A stretch of DNA of 64,000 nucleotides from positions 1 through 64,000 of the forward strand of contig NZ_VBSB01000036.1 in the NCBI RefSeq assembly GCF_013337765.1. Reading direction: 5' to 3'. Position numbers and translations under genes: made by a program. The notes beneath the pieces were generated by a model. That model ran no database searches. It had not been told where the DNA came from and worked only from the letters and a program-made list of their open reading frames with translations. This stretch comes from Mycolicibacterium sphagni. GTDB taxonomy: Bacteria > Actinomycetota > Actinomycetes > Mycobacteriales > Mycobacteriaceae. Shown here in pieces: positions 15,717 to 23,870 of this stretch (positions within the stretch are counted from its first letter, which is position 1; every line of letters begins with the position of its first letter).

Positions 15717-16977
15717 TGGACACCTCATACGGATCGTATGGATAGGCGGTCAGCGGCATCCAGCCGCCCTCGGTGACCACCACGATCTCCTCCCCGCGAT
15801 AGCCGCCGGTGCCGTCCTCCCACACCACTGGCTCGAATACCAACAACATGCCGGACGGAAAGACGAAGTTGTCGTCCCAGTCCTGGCCGAGATCGGTTCC
15901 GATCATCGGCATTTCGGCCGCACTCGTTCCGATCCCATGGCCCAGGTAGAAGTGCGGAAGCCACGGCTTCTCCCCACCGGCGGCGGCGATCGCCGCCCGT
16001 CCGAGGTCACCACAGGTGGCGCCGGCTTTGGTCACCGACAGCACCCCGTCGACAATCCTGCTCCATTTCTCAAACTGGTGCTGCTGCGCCTGTGTCGGTT
16101 CCTGACCCACGACCCAGGTGCGCCCGTGGTCGGAGCAGTAGCCGTGGTAGGAGATGGACACGTCGGTCCACAACACATCGCCGGTGCGCAATTCACGCTC
16201 AGTGGTCAATAGCGGCAGGGCAAGATCGCCCGTGGTGGTCCAGGTTCCCTGGGCCGCCTTCGACCTAGGCATGACCTGCCAGATCGAGTCGAACATGTTC
16301 GTGGTCGCGCCGAGTTCGAAAGTGCGACGGACGAATTCAGCAGAGAGGTCGATCTGACGAGCACCGGGCGCCAGTGACTTCTGAATCTCGGCGATAGCCA
16401 GCTCTGTGATCTGGCAGGCTCGCCGGATGCAGGCAATCTGGTCGATGGTCTTGACCAGTTTCGCAGCACCGATTGTTGGTGCGGCGTCCACCGGCGGGCT
16501 GGGGAACAGCGAACTACCGGCTCGGCGCATCGCTCCGGTCAACTCATCGGTCGCCACCGTCGCGCCCGGCGGGACAAGTCCGGCCAGGATCTTCGCGAAT
16601 TCCGCTACGCCTTCGTCGAATTCGAGGTAGACCGGCCCGTGCAGGTGGTCATCGGGCAGGGCGGACTCCATCGCCGCGCCCTCGCGGAACGGCAGGAACA
16701 GGTGCGGGTGCTCGTCGTCGGCCGAGATCACCGCCACTGGCCGCTCGACGTGCGATAGCCCGGCGTCGGCCAGCGGCCAGCTGATACCGGTGGCGTACAT
16801 GACGTTGCTGTTGCCCAGGAGCACCAGTGCGTCCACGCCCTGGTCGGCCATCGCGGCATGCAGACGCGCGCCGACTTCGCTGCGCATCCGAGCGAAGTCA
16901 GGCTCCTGCGGGATGTCCAGCCACGTATACCCGGTCCGGGCGATCTGGGTGACGCCGGAATGGGTAGACGTCGTCAC
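15706..16977 (-). CDS. M24-family metallopeptidase-like hydrolase (metal site intact)
   Basis: 423 residues. Creatinase N-domain (GVDALVLLGNSNVMYATGISW) followed by a complete M24 catalytic domain: LWTDVSISYHGYCSDHGRTW supplies both Asp ligands, LGHGIGTSAAEMP the His, LLVFEPV the first Glu and YRGEEIVVV the second. Relatives include Xaa-Pro peptidases, ectoine hydrolase and other amide-cleaving enzymes of catabolic clusters. The GTG start at 16977 overlaps the amidohydrolase stop by four bases. Together with its metal-less neighbour and the amidohydrolase it suggests breakdown of an amide- or amidine-containing compound. Confidence 0.85.
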   Translation of the reverse strand: MTTSTHSGVTQIARTGYTWLDIPQEPDFARMRSEVGARLHAAMADQGVDALVLLGNSNVMYATGISWPLADAGLSHVERPVAVISADDEHPHLFLPFREGAAMESALPDDHLHGPVYLEFDEGVAEFAKILAGLVPPGATVATDELTGAMRRAGSSLFPSPPVDAAPTIGAAKLVKTIDQIACIRRACQITELAIAEIQKSLAPGARQIDLSAEFVRRTFELGATTNMFDSIWQVMPRSKAAQGTWTTTGDLALPLLTTERELRTGDVLWTDVSISYHGYCSDHGRTWVVGQEPTQAQQHQFEKWSRIVDGVLSVTKAGATCGDLGRAAIAAAGGEKPWLPHFYLGHGIGTSAAEMPMIGTDLGQDWDDNFVFPSGMLLVFEPVVWEDGTGGYRGEEIVVVTEGGWMPLTAYPYDPYEVSNGN

Positions 16978-18140
16978 TGGACACCCAGGAAGTTCTTGAT
17001 GTTGGAGCTGCAGATCTTCGCGGCATTCTCCGGGCCGACCGCCTCGACCACGGTGGCCAGCGACTTCTCGGAGTAACCAAAAGTCGACTCGTTGTGCGGG
17101 TAGTCGGACGACCACATCACGTTGTTCACGCCGATCTTGTCGATGAGCTCCAGGCCCAGCGGGTCCACCATGAATGATGCGCACATGTGGTTGTCCCAGT
17201 AGTAGCGCGGATCGTGGGCCAGTTCGTGGTTGAACATGTGCCGGTAAGACGCCAAGAGATGCTGGGCGTCCTGCAATGCCGTTGGCACCCAGGCAATTCC
17301 GCCCTCAAACCAGCCGACACGTAGTTTCGGGTGCCGGTCGAGGATTCCGGAGAAGACGTACTTGGCGAACTGTTCGCGGAACGAATCGACATTGACCATC
17401 ATCCCGACGACGACGCTGTTGTTCTCGCACGGCGTCTTCGGCGGTGTCTCACCGATGTGGTGGGTGACGGGCACGCCGGAGTCTTCGATCTCATCCCAGA
17501 CCGCATCCATGGACGCGGCGCCGTAGTCGTAGATATTGCCCTCGTCGTCCTTGCCGGGGTTGAGCGGCAGCAGGAACGTCTTGAGCCCGAGCGCCTTCAG
17601 CTCTTCGAGATTCTGGCGGGTGCCCTTGGCGTCCCACCAGTTGATCAGGCCGACACCGTAGAAGTGGCCGTTAGACCGCTCCTGCAGTTCGGCCATCACC
17701 TCGTTGTAGATCCGGAACACCCGCTCCCGCAACGCCTTGTCCGGGTAGTGGAACAGCGCGAGCACAGCGTTGGGAAATGCCAGCTCCTTGTCGATACCGT
17801 CCTCGGCCAGCTCGCGGACACGGGCCTGCATGTCGTTGGTCGACGCCCCGGCCAGATCGTCGTACTGCATGAGCACGCGGCCGAAGTCACCGCCCGTCCA
17901 CGACTTGCCCTTCATACCGACCATGTAGGCACCGTCCTCGTACCAGATGCGTGGCGCCTGGCCCTTGAGGTCCTCGGGGAACTTCTCGTAGAAGATGTCC
18001 TGGGCCACCGAGATGTGGTTGTCGGCGGAGAAAACCTCAGTGCCGACCGGCAATCCGAAGTCACCGGTGGCGTGACCCTGGCGGTTCTTGGGCGCGCCGA
18101 AACCTTCCGGCGGGTAGAGCGTGGCAGTCAATTTCGACAT
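16974..18140 (-). CDS. Amidohydrolase_2 family metal-dependent hydrolase
   Basis: 388 residues, paralogue in family of the protein at 8868. VFSADNHISV is the first metal loop, VTHHIGETPP supplies the histidines on later strands, WFEGG the following strand and MWSSDYPHNEST the conserved Asp. The ATG at 18140 has GGAG eight bases upstream; the GTG at 18149 overlaps that site and is less likely. Expected to hydrolyse or decarboxylate a cyclic acid. It begins the M24/M24/crotonase/CaiB operon, 35 bases after the P450 gene. Confidence 0.84.
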   Translation of the reverse strand: MSKLTATLYPPEGFGAPKNRQGHATGDFGLPVGTEVFSADNHISVAQDIFYEKFPEDLKGQAPRIWYEDGAYMVGMKGKSWTGGDFGRVLMQYDDLAGASTNDMQARVRELAEDGIDKELAFPNAVLALFHYPDKALRERVFRIYNEVMAELQERSNGHFYGVGLINWWDAKGTRQNLEELKALGLKTFLLPLNPGKDDEGNIYDYGAASMDAVWDEIEDSGVPVTHHIGETPPKTPCENNSVVVGMMVNVDSFREQFAKYVFSGILDRHPKLRVGWFEGGIAWVPTALQDAQHLLASYRHMFNHELAHDPRYYWDNHMCASFMVDPLGLELIDKIGVNNVMWSSDYPHNESTFGYSEKSLATVVEAVGPENAAKICSSNIKNFLGVQ

Positions 18141-18175
18141 CGTTGACACTCCAATCGATTAGGGCTGTGGGCTTT

Positions 18176-19417
18176 TCACCAAGTGACGGGAAGCTCGTAG
18201 ACGCCGTACGCGAGGCGGTCTTCCGCGAACGGCACCTCGTCGAACGGGATCGCCAGCTTCATATCGGGGATCCGGCGCAGCACGGTGGGGAACACGATCT
18301 GCATCTCGGCACGGGCCAGCTGTTGTCCGACGCATTGGTGTCGGCCGTAGCCGAATCCCAACTGCTGGCTGGCATCCCGGGTCAGGTCGAGCTTGCCAGG
18401 GTCGGGGTAGGTGGCAGGGTCCCAGTTGGCCGGTGCCAGATCAAGGATGACGCCCTCGTTGGCCTTGATGGTCTCGCCACCGATCTCGACGTCCTCGAGG
18501 GCCACCCGGCGCTGACCGGTCTGAATGATCGACAGGAAGCGCATCAACTCTTCGACCGCGTTTGCGATGAACTTCGGGTCATCGGAATCACGCAGCAGCG
18601 CAGCCTGTTCAGGGTTCTCCAGCAGGGCACACAGACCGAGCCCGATCATGTTGGCGGTGGTCTCGTGACCCGCGATCAGCAGGCCGGTACCCAGCTGGGC
18701 GGCCTCCTTGACGCTGATCTCACCGGCGGTGACGCGTTCGGCGAGATCGGAAATGGCGTCCTCGGCGGGCTCTTTCTGCTTCTTCTCGACCAGGTTGATC
18801 AGGTACTGGTGCAGGCTCATCGCGCCCTTCTGCATGGCGTCGGCGGCCGCGTTGCGGGCCATCCCCGCGTTGGCGTGTTCCTGGAAGAACTCGTGATCCT
18901 CGTAGGGGACCCCGAGCATGTCGCTGATCACCCGGGTCGGCACCGGCAAGGCGAGCTTTTTGATCATGTCGACGGGCTTGGGCCCGGCCAGGATCTCGTC
19001 GATGCACTCGTCGGTGACTTGTTGGATCACACCGCGAAGCGTCTCCACCCGGCGGAAGGTGAACGGCTTGGACAACATCCGCCGGAAGCGAGTGTGTTCC
19101 TCGGCGTCGGAGGTGAATACCGAACGAGGCCGCTTGTTCACGGTGGCGAGCATGTGCGCGTTCCAGTGCGGGAAGCCATCGATCCGGTCGTCGACGCTGA
19201 TGCGTGGGTCCGCGAACAGTGCGCGGGCCGCCTCATAGCCGGTGACCAGCCACGGGGTGCTCCCGTCCCAGATCCGTACCCGCGAAAGGGGTTTGGTCTC
19301 GTTCATCGCGAGCATCGGGGGCGGCGGCGCGAACGGGCAGGCCGCCGCGCGCTCCATCGGGTAGTTCGGGACTGCGCCCGCGGCCTCGGTCGGCTCAGAA
19401 GTCAATGTGTCCGACAT
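18176..19417 (-). CDS. Cytochrome P450
   Basis: 413 residues. LLIAGHETTAN is the I-helix oxygen-binding motif, EELMR the ExxR of the K helix and FGYGRHQCVG the heme loop with the axial Cys near residue 363. Soluble, bacterial class I type. The 3Fe-4S ferredoxin gene three bases upstream is its natural electron donor; the reductase is not encoded nearby. It probably hydroxylates the substrate processed by the downstream hydrolases. Co-transcribed with the TetR gene at 19621 and probably repressed by it. Confidence 0.9.
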   Translation of the reverse strand: MSDTLTSEPTEAAGAVPNYPMERAAACPFAPPPPMLAMNETKPLSRVRIWDGSTPWLVTGYEAARALFADPRISVDDRIDGFPHWNAHMLATVNKRPRSVFTSDAEEHTRFRRMLSKPFTFRRVETLRGVIQQVTDECIDEILAGPKPVDMIKKLALPVPTRVISDMLGVPYEDHEFFQEHANAGMARNAAADAMQKGAMSLHQYLINLVEKKQKEPAEDAISDLAERVTAGEISVKEAAQLGTGLLIAGHETTANMIGLGLCALLENPEQAALLRDSDDPKFIANAVEELMRFLSIIQTGQRRVALEDVEIGGETIKANEGVILDLAPANWDPATYPDPGKLDLTRDASQQLGFGYGRHQCVGQQLARAEMQIVFPTVLRRIPDMKLAIPFDEVPFAEDRLAYGVYELPVTW

Positions 19418-19420
19418 GCG

Positions 19421-19615
19421 TCACTCCTCCACGTAGATGGCCTGTGCGGGACAGGCCGCGGCGGCCCGGCGTGCGTTGTCTTCCTGATCGGCAGGGGGGC
19501 TGTCGGCGAGGAGGACGACGACGCCGTCCTCGTCGCGCTGGTCGAACACCTCGGATGCGTTGAGCACGCACTGGCCCGAGGACACGCACTTGTCCTGGTC
19601 GACGGTGACCTTCAT
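19421..19615 (-). CDS. 3Fe-4S-type ferredoxin
   Basis: 64 residues. MKVTVDQDKCVSSGQCVLNASEVF has Cys10 and Cys16 in a C-x5-C pattern typical of 3Fe-4S ferredoxins, with the last ligand in CPAQAI. Such ferredoxins pass electrons from a reductase to a P450. Five bases separate it from the TetR stop and three from the P450 start, so it is the redox partner of the enzyme at 18176. The start at 19615 is chosen by family; the longer reading frame is not supported. Confidence 0.9.
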   Translation of the reverse strand: MKVTVDQDKCVSSGQCVLNASEVFDQRDEDGVVVLLADSPPADQEDNARRAAAACPAQAIYVEE

Positions 19616-19620
19616 CGCGT

Positions 19621-20295
19621 TCAGTCCTGTCGCGTCACTGGAGCCAGCCACAGCCCGACGAGCGCGTCGACAAGGCCGGAAGCGGCTGTACGCCAACTGG
19701 TTAGGGGTAAGGAGGCACCCTCGGCGAGGGCCCGCTCGTATTCCGCGCAGGTGTGCATCAGCAGATTGCGCGCCATGATGTTGCGTTCGACGCGGACCGG
19801 GCCAGGCAGGTCGGGCAGGCAGCGGTTGATGCTCTCCACCACGGTCACCAGCGTGGGCAAGGTCAGCGCGTCACGGGTGACGGTCTTCTGGTAGGCGGGG
19901 TCGGCCATCACCTGTGCGGCGAACCGGGCATACCAGGTGGGGTTGCCCATCGCGGTCAGGTGATCGGTCAGGGGCAGCACCAGGCACTCGACCCAGTCGC
20001 GTAGTTCGGCGGCGGGTCCCACATCGGCGCGGAGTTCAAGCGCGACGACCCGCTCCTCGCGCAGCTTCTCCACCGGGATCGCGTGCTTGTGCTCGATCGC
20101 GCGAACGAGATCGGTCTTGGTGCCGAAGTGGTAACCGACGGCCGCGTTGTTGCCCTGCCCGGCGGCCTCGCTGACCTGGCGATTCGATACCGCGAAGACG
20201 CCGTGCTCGGCGAACAGCCGCTCGGCTGCGGTCAGGATCGCCTCACGGGTCAAGCTGGCCCGATCCGTGCGGGTGCCTTTGGTCGCGGTGGTCAT
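19621..20295 (-). CDS. TetR-family transcriptional regulator
   Basis: 224 residues. REAILTAAERLFAEHGVFAVSNRQVSEAAGQGNNAAVGYHFGTKTDL at about 17-63 is the DNA-binding region. It heads the TetR-ferredoxin-P450 operon. The 20-base motif AAGTCAAGCGATTGATTTAA lies 31 bases upstream, and an almost identical copy lies in front of the SDR gene at 20342, so this protein probably represses both transcripts. The ligand may be the P450 substrate or a CoA ester; inference. Confidence 0.87.
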   Translation of the reverse strand: MTTATKGTRTDRASLTREAILTAAERLFAEHGVFAVSNRQVSEAAGQGNNAAVGYHFGTKTDLVRAIEHKHAIPVEKLREERVVALELRADVGPAAELRDWVECLVLPLTDHLTAMGNPTWYARFAAQVMADPAYQKTVTRDALTLPTLVTVVESINRCLPDLPGPVRVERNIMARNLLMHTCAEYERALAEGASLPLTSWRTAASGLVDALVGLWLAPVTRQD

Positions 20296-20302
20296 CGCTG
20301 GT

Positions 20303-20345
20303 CAGTCAACTCTAGTGCCGTGATTAAGTCAAGCGATTGATTTAA
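20303..20345. promoter_or_regulatory. Putative TetR operator, copy 1: CAGTCAACTC plus AAGTCAAGCGATTGATTTAA
   Basis: AAGTCAAGCGATTGATTTAA (20326-20345) is an imperfect palindrome of the form AARTCAA-N4-TTGAYTT. CAGTCAACTC sits 23 bases before it. Both elements recur with nearly the same spacing at 21203-21246. The block covers the gap between the SDR stop and the TetR start. On the minus strand the motif contains TTGACT, so it may overlap a -35 box. Confidence 0.6.
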
Positions 20346-21157
20346 GAATCCTGCGGCTTCTTTTTCTTCGGCACCGGCTTGCCCGCCGCGGTGCCGCCGT
20401 CGACCGGAAGAACCGTGCCGGTGACATAGGGCGAGCGGTCGCCGGCGAAGAAGAGAATCGCCTCGGCGACATCGGCGGCGGTGCCCTCCCGCTCCAACGG
20501 CCGGTCGGCCCGCATGGTCGCGCGGATGCCCGCCTCGAACTTGGCGACCTGCTCGGCATCCATGCCGTGCGCGGACTTCGACACGATGGCCGTGCGGATA
20601 TGGCCGGGCGCAAGGCAGTTCACCCGGACCTCGTAGTTCGCCAGTTCGATTGCCGCGCACTTGGTGAAGTGAATGACCGCGGCCTTGGACGCCCGGTAGG
20701 TCATCACACCGCCGCCGGCCTGGATCCCACCGATGGACGTCAGGTTGACGATCGAGCCTCCGCCGGAGGCCTTCATGTGCCGGGCGGCGTCGCGCGTGCC
20801 TGCCATGACGGCCTTCAGATTGACGGCCATGATGGTCTCGAAGTCGTCGAGACCGTCCTCGAGGAAACTTCGGTGCATCTTGCCCGAGACCCCGGCATTG
20901 TTGACCATCACATCGATTCGGCCGAATTTCTCCACCGCGGTGTCGATCAGCCGGGTGATCTGCTCGGTGACCGCGACATCGGTGGTCAGGAACAACGCCT
21001 GCGGGTGGCTGTCGGCCAGCGTCTGACCCTGTTCGGCGTCGATGTCACCGAACACCACCGTCGCGCCCTCTGCGAGAAACCGCTCGACGATGCCGGCGCC
21101 AAGACCCGATGCGCCTCCGGTGACGACCGCGACCTTGCCTGCCAATTCGTTGCCCAT
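20342..21157 (-). CDS. Short-chain dehydrogenase/reductase with lysine-rich tail
   Basis: 271 residues. TGGASGLG at 14-21, NNAG at 89-92, the catalytic Ser in NLTSIGG, and TYRASKAAV with the Tyr-x3-Lys pair near 158-162. PGHIRTAI is the substrate loop and YVTGTVLPVDGGT the usual end, followed by a basic extension (KPVPKKKKPQDS). NAD(P)-dependent alcohol/ketone oxidoreductase. It is transcribed on its own behind the second operator copy and may act on the alcohol made by the P450. Substrate unknown. Confidence 0.88.
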   Translation of the reverse strand: MGNELAGKVAVVTGGASGLGAGIVERFLAEGATVVFGDIDAEQGQTLADSHPQALFLTTDVAVTEQITRLIDTAVEKFGRIDVMVNNAGVSGKMHRSFLEDGLDDFETIMAVNLKAVMAGTRDAARHMKASGGGSIVNLTSIGGIQAGGGVMTYRASKAAVIHFTKCAAIELANYEVRVNCLAPGHIRTAIVSKSAHGMDAEQVAKFEAGIRATMRADRPLEREGTAADVAEAILFFAGDRSPYVTGTVLPVDGGTAAGKPVPKKKKPQDS

Positions 21158-21202
21158 GACGGCCCAATCCCTCTCGTCCGCACGCCGATCCGGCGGCGTA
21201 CG

Positions 21203-21246
21203 CAGTCAACTCGCTGCATCCGACCGAAGTCAAGCGGTTGATTTAA
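21203..21246. promoter_or_regulatory. Putative TetR operator, copy 2: CAGTCAACTC plus AAGTCAAGCGGTTGATTTAA
   Basis: Identical to copy 1 at 19 of 20 positions in the palindromic part (21227-21246), with the same CAGTCAACTC element 24 bases before it. It lies about 70 bases upstream of the SDR start and about 90 upstream of the LysR coding start, in a 175-base divergent gap. Indicates joint control of the SDR and the TetR-ferredoxin-P450 operon. Confidence 0.6.
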
Positions 21247-21332
21247 ATCGGCCCATCGCGCCGGAATGGACGCACACTGGAAGCCCGCAGCCACCGTCGA
21301 GTGAGGAGGACATCACGAACGCCGACGTCACC

Positions 21333-22223
21333 TTGCGCCAGCTGCGGTACTTCGCGGTCCTCGGCACGGAGCTGAACTATCGGCGCGCCGCCGACAAGTT
21401 GTTCATCACCCAGCCGGCATTGTCGACTGCGATCAAACAGCTCGAGCACCAGTTCGGTGTCGTGTTGTTCACCCGCAACACCCGCGAAGTCGCGCTGACG
21501 GACCTGGGTGCGGCATGGCTCCCCCAGGTGCAGCAGGCGCTCGCCGGCGTCGATGCCGTCGTCGCCAACCTCGTGACGATGTCGGGGACCCAACAGGGGG
21601 TACTGCGGCTCGGCTATCTGATCGGCACCGGCGCCGATCTATTGTTCCGGATCGTCCGGCATTTCGAGGCGGCCCATCCCGGCGTGGTCGTGGAACCCAG
21701 GGAATATGACTTCGCCGACCCCACCGCAGGTCTCGGCGACGGCAGCATGGAAGTTGCGCTGATCCGGCCGCCGGTCGATCTGCCCGAACATCGGATGCTA
21801 GAGCTCGATGCCGAAAGCTGGGTGGCCTGCCTTCCGCGGGATCACCGGCTGGCCACCCGCACCGAGGTCGACATCACCGAACTGCTCGACGAGCCGATCG
21901 TGTGCGCTCCCATGACCGCCGGCGGCTGGCGCGACTACTGGCTGGCGATGGATGTACGCGGCAACCGCCCGCCGTCTATTGCCGGGATCGCCGCCACCTA
22001 CGAAGCCGAGACCACGATGGTCGCCCGCGGCCTCGGCATCAGCTTCACAACGTCGTCGGTGGCACATTTCTACGATCGCCCCGGCATTGTTTACGTGCCG
22101 ATCACAGGCCGACCGCCCAGCTACACGGCGCTGGCATGGCATCCGGGGCGCCTGTCTCCGCAGGCACAGGCCCTGGTTTTGCACGTTCAGGAGCATTGGA
22201 ACTTCGGCGATGAACTCCGCTGA
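21333..22223 (+). CDS. LysR-family transcriptional regulator
   Basis: About 296 residues. LRQLRYFAVLGTELNYRRAADKLFITQPALSTAIKQLEHQFGVVLFTRNTREVALTDLG is a complete LysR winged helix-turn-helix; the rest is the effector domain. The start is unclear. No ATG or GTG lies in frame before the helix; a strong GAGGAGG at 21303-21309 is followed after five bases by ACG (21315), while TTG at 21333 is the only conventional codon. I list TTG. It precedes the permease-transaminase-racemase genes and presumably controls them, with an amine or amino acid as effector. Confidence 0.85.
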   Translation: MRQLRYFAVLGTELNYRRAADKLFITQPALSTAIKQLEHQFGVVLFTRNTREVALTDLGAAWLPQVQQALAGVDAVVANLVTMSGTQQGVLRLGYLIGTGADLLFRIVRHFEAAHPGVVVEPREYDFADPTAGLGDGSMEVALIRPPVDLPEHRMLELDAESWVACLPRDHRLATRTEVDITELLDEPIVCAPMTAGGWRDYWLAMDVRGNRPPSIAGIAATYEAETTMVARGLGISFTTSSVAHFYDRPGIVYVPITGRPPSYTALAWHPGRLSPQAQALVLHVQEHWNFGDELR

Positions 22224-22240
22224 TAAACCACGGTTATCAG
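22220..22240. promoter_or_regulatory. Inverted repeat CTGATAA-N7-TTATCAG between LysR gene and permease
   Basis: Seven-base perfect arms at 22220-22226 and 22234-22240 overlapping the LysR stop codon, 89 bases before the permease start. A second weaker hairpin (GAAAGC...GCTTTC) follows at about 22263-22286. There is no U-run, so a regulator site is more likely than a terminator. Could be the LysR binding site for the permease operon. Confidence 0.4.
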
Positions 22241-22328
22241 TCGATTGAAATGTGCAACTTCCGAAAGCGCCAGCTGCGGGCTTTCCTGGCTTCAGTTGTT
22301 TGATGAGCCGTTCTGACCTGGAGTGACC

Positions 22329-23855
22329 ATGACCGACGCGTTGACACCTCCCACTCATTCACCATTGCCGCCCGCGTCCCGTCCGGGAGAAAGCGAGGAC
22401 GCCCGGCTTGCCGAGTTCGGCTACCAACAGCGGCTCGACCGGTCGGTGGGCTCGCTCGCGTCGTTCGCGATCGGATTCGCAACGATCAGCGCCACCACCG
22501 CGGTGTTCACCGGGTTCGGGGCCGGCTACTTCACCGCCGGCGGCCCATTCGTGTGGACCCTGCTGCTGGCCGCCGGGGTGTTCGCGCTGTGGGCTTTCAT
22601 CGCCGCCGACCTCACGGCCAAGATCCCGCTCGCCGGCTACGCCTATCAGTGGACCAGCCGGATCAACGGCCCCAGCCTGGGCTGGTTCACCGGGTTCGTC
22701 GCCCTGCTCGGCTGGATCAGCGGTATGACCGGCGTCGGCTTCATCCTGTCGGGCTATCTCGGTGGCTTGTTCGGCTGGAACATGAGCCAGACCGAGCAGA
22801 TCCTGCTCGCCATCGGCGTGGTGTTCCTGTGCGTGCTGATCAACATCTACGGCGTGCGCTTCGCCACCATGGTCAACAACATCGGTGTGAGCCTCGAGTT
22901 GATCATCACCGTCGGCGCGACGCTGCTGGTGGCCGCCATCGCGTTCTCGGCTCCCGACCACCATCAACCGATCTCGGTGCTGTTCACCGGCGGACAATCC
23001 GGCGACAAAGACTCCTATGCGGTGGCGTGGCTGGCCGCGGCGCTGGGCCCGTTCTTCGGTCTGATCGGCGTGGAGTCCGGCGCCGACGTCGCCGAGGAGA
23101 CCAAGAACGCCCGCTACGTGGTGCCACGCACCATGTTCTACGCCTTGGTCACCTCGGTTGTCATCGAGCTGCTGATGTACATCGTTTACGTCCTGGCGAT
23201 CCGCGATGAGGCAGCCGTGCAGGCCAACTCGGCGGCGCCGATCGAGGAGATCATCAACCAGCAGGCCGGTCCGGTCGTCACCAAAATCGTTGTTGCCGTT
23301 GCCTTGACGAACATTCTCGCCTGCTTGCTGTCCAACATTCTGGTGGCCACCCGGCTGACCTACTCGATGGCTCGCGACAACATGCTGCCGGCCTCGCACC
23401 TCTGGCGGCATGTCTCCCCGAAGAGCAAGACCCCCACCTCCGCCGTGGTCGGCCTCGGCTGCCTCTCGACAGTGCTGCTGCTGTCGGCACTGGTCAACGA
23501 GAAGGCGTTCAATTACATCCTCGGCATCGCATCCCTGCTGTTCTTCTCGGTATACATCCTGCAGACCATCGGGCTGCTGATCGGAGTCCGCAAAGGCACC
23601 ATCCCGCAGGGCGAACCGGGCACCTTCGATCTGGGCCGCTTCCGCGTCCCGGTCTACGTCACCGCGTTGGTCGTGTTCCTCGCCGTCGCGGTCGCGCTGA
23701 TCTTCCTGCCCCAATTCGCCGGCAACGGATGGGTATTCCTCGGCATCGTCGTGGTCGGGGCGCTGTGGTGGGGCACCGGATTGCGCAACCGGCTCAACCG
23801 CGGCGAGGCGGGATCGGACTTCGCCCGCACACACCTCGTCAACGACCAACACTGA
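22329..23855 (+). CDS. APC-superfamily amino acid/amine permease
   Basis: 508 residues with about 12 hydrophobic helices. The first transmembrane segments contain GFATISATTAVFTGFGAGYFTAGG, the consensus helix-1 unwinding region of amino acid/polyamine/organocation transporters; PLAGYAYQW and GVESGADVAEETKNARYVVPRTM are the typical helix 3 and loop 6-7 signatures. Imports amino acids or amines with protons. ATG at 22329 with GGAG six bases upstream. It starts the operon with the transaminase 15 bases downstream, so its cargo is probably the transaminase substrate. Confidence 0.88.
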   Translation: MTDALTPPTHSPLPPASRPGESEDARLAEFGYQQRLDRSVGSLASFAIGFATISATTAVFTGFGAGYFTAGGPFVWTLLLAAGVFALWAFIAADLTAKIPLAGYAYQWTSRINGPSLGWFTGFVALLGWISGMTGVGFILSGYLGGLFGWNMSQTEQILLAIGVVFLCVLINIYGVRFATMVNNIGVSLELIITVGATLLVAAIAFSAPDHHQPISVLFTGGQSGDKDSYAVAWLAAALGPFFGLIGVESGADVAEETKNARYVVPRTMFYALVTSVVIELLMYIVYVLAIRDEAAVQANSAAPIEEIINQQAGPVVTKIVVAVALTNILACLLSNILVATRLTYSMARDNMLPASHLWRHVSPKSKTPTSAVVGLGCLSTVLLLSALVNEKAFNYILGIASLLFFSVYILQTIGLLIGVRKGTIPQGEPGTFDLGRFRVPVYVTALVVFLAVAVALIFLPQFAGNGWVFLGIVVVGALWWGTGLRNRLNRGEAGSDFARTHLVNDQH

Positions 23856-23870
23856 AAAGGACTCAACCCC

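Noticed and set aside
18143..19894. 583-residue plus-strand frame opposite the P450 and ferredoxin
   Set aside because: Shadow of the P450; composition is biased to Gly/Val/Asp/His and no motif is visible.
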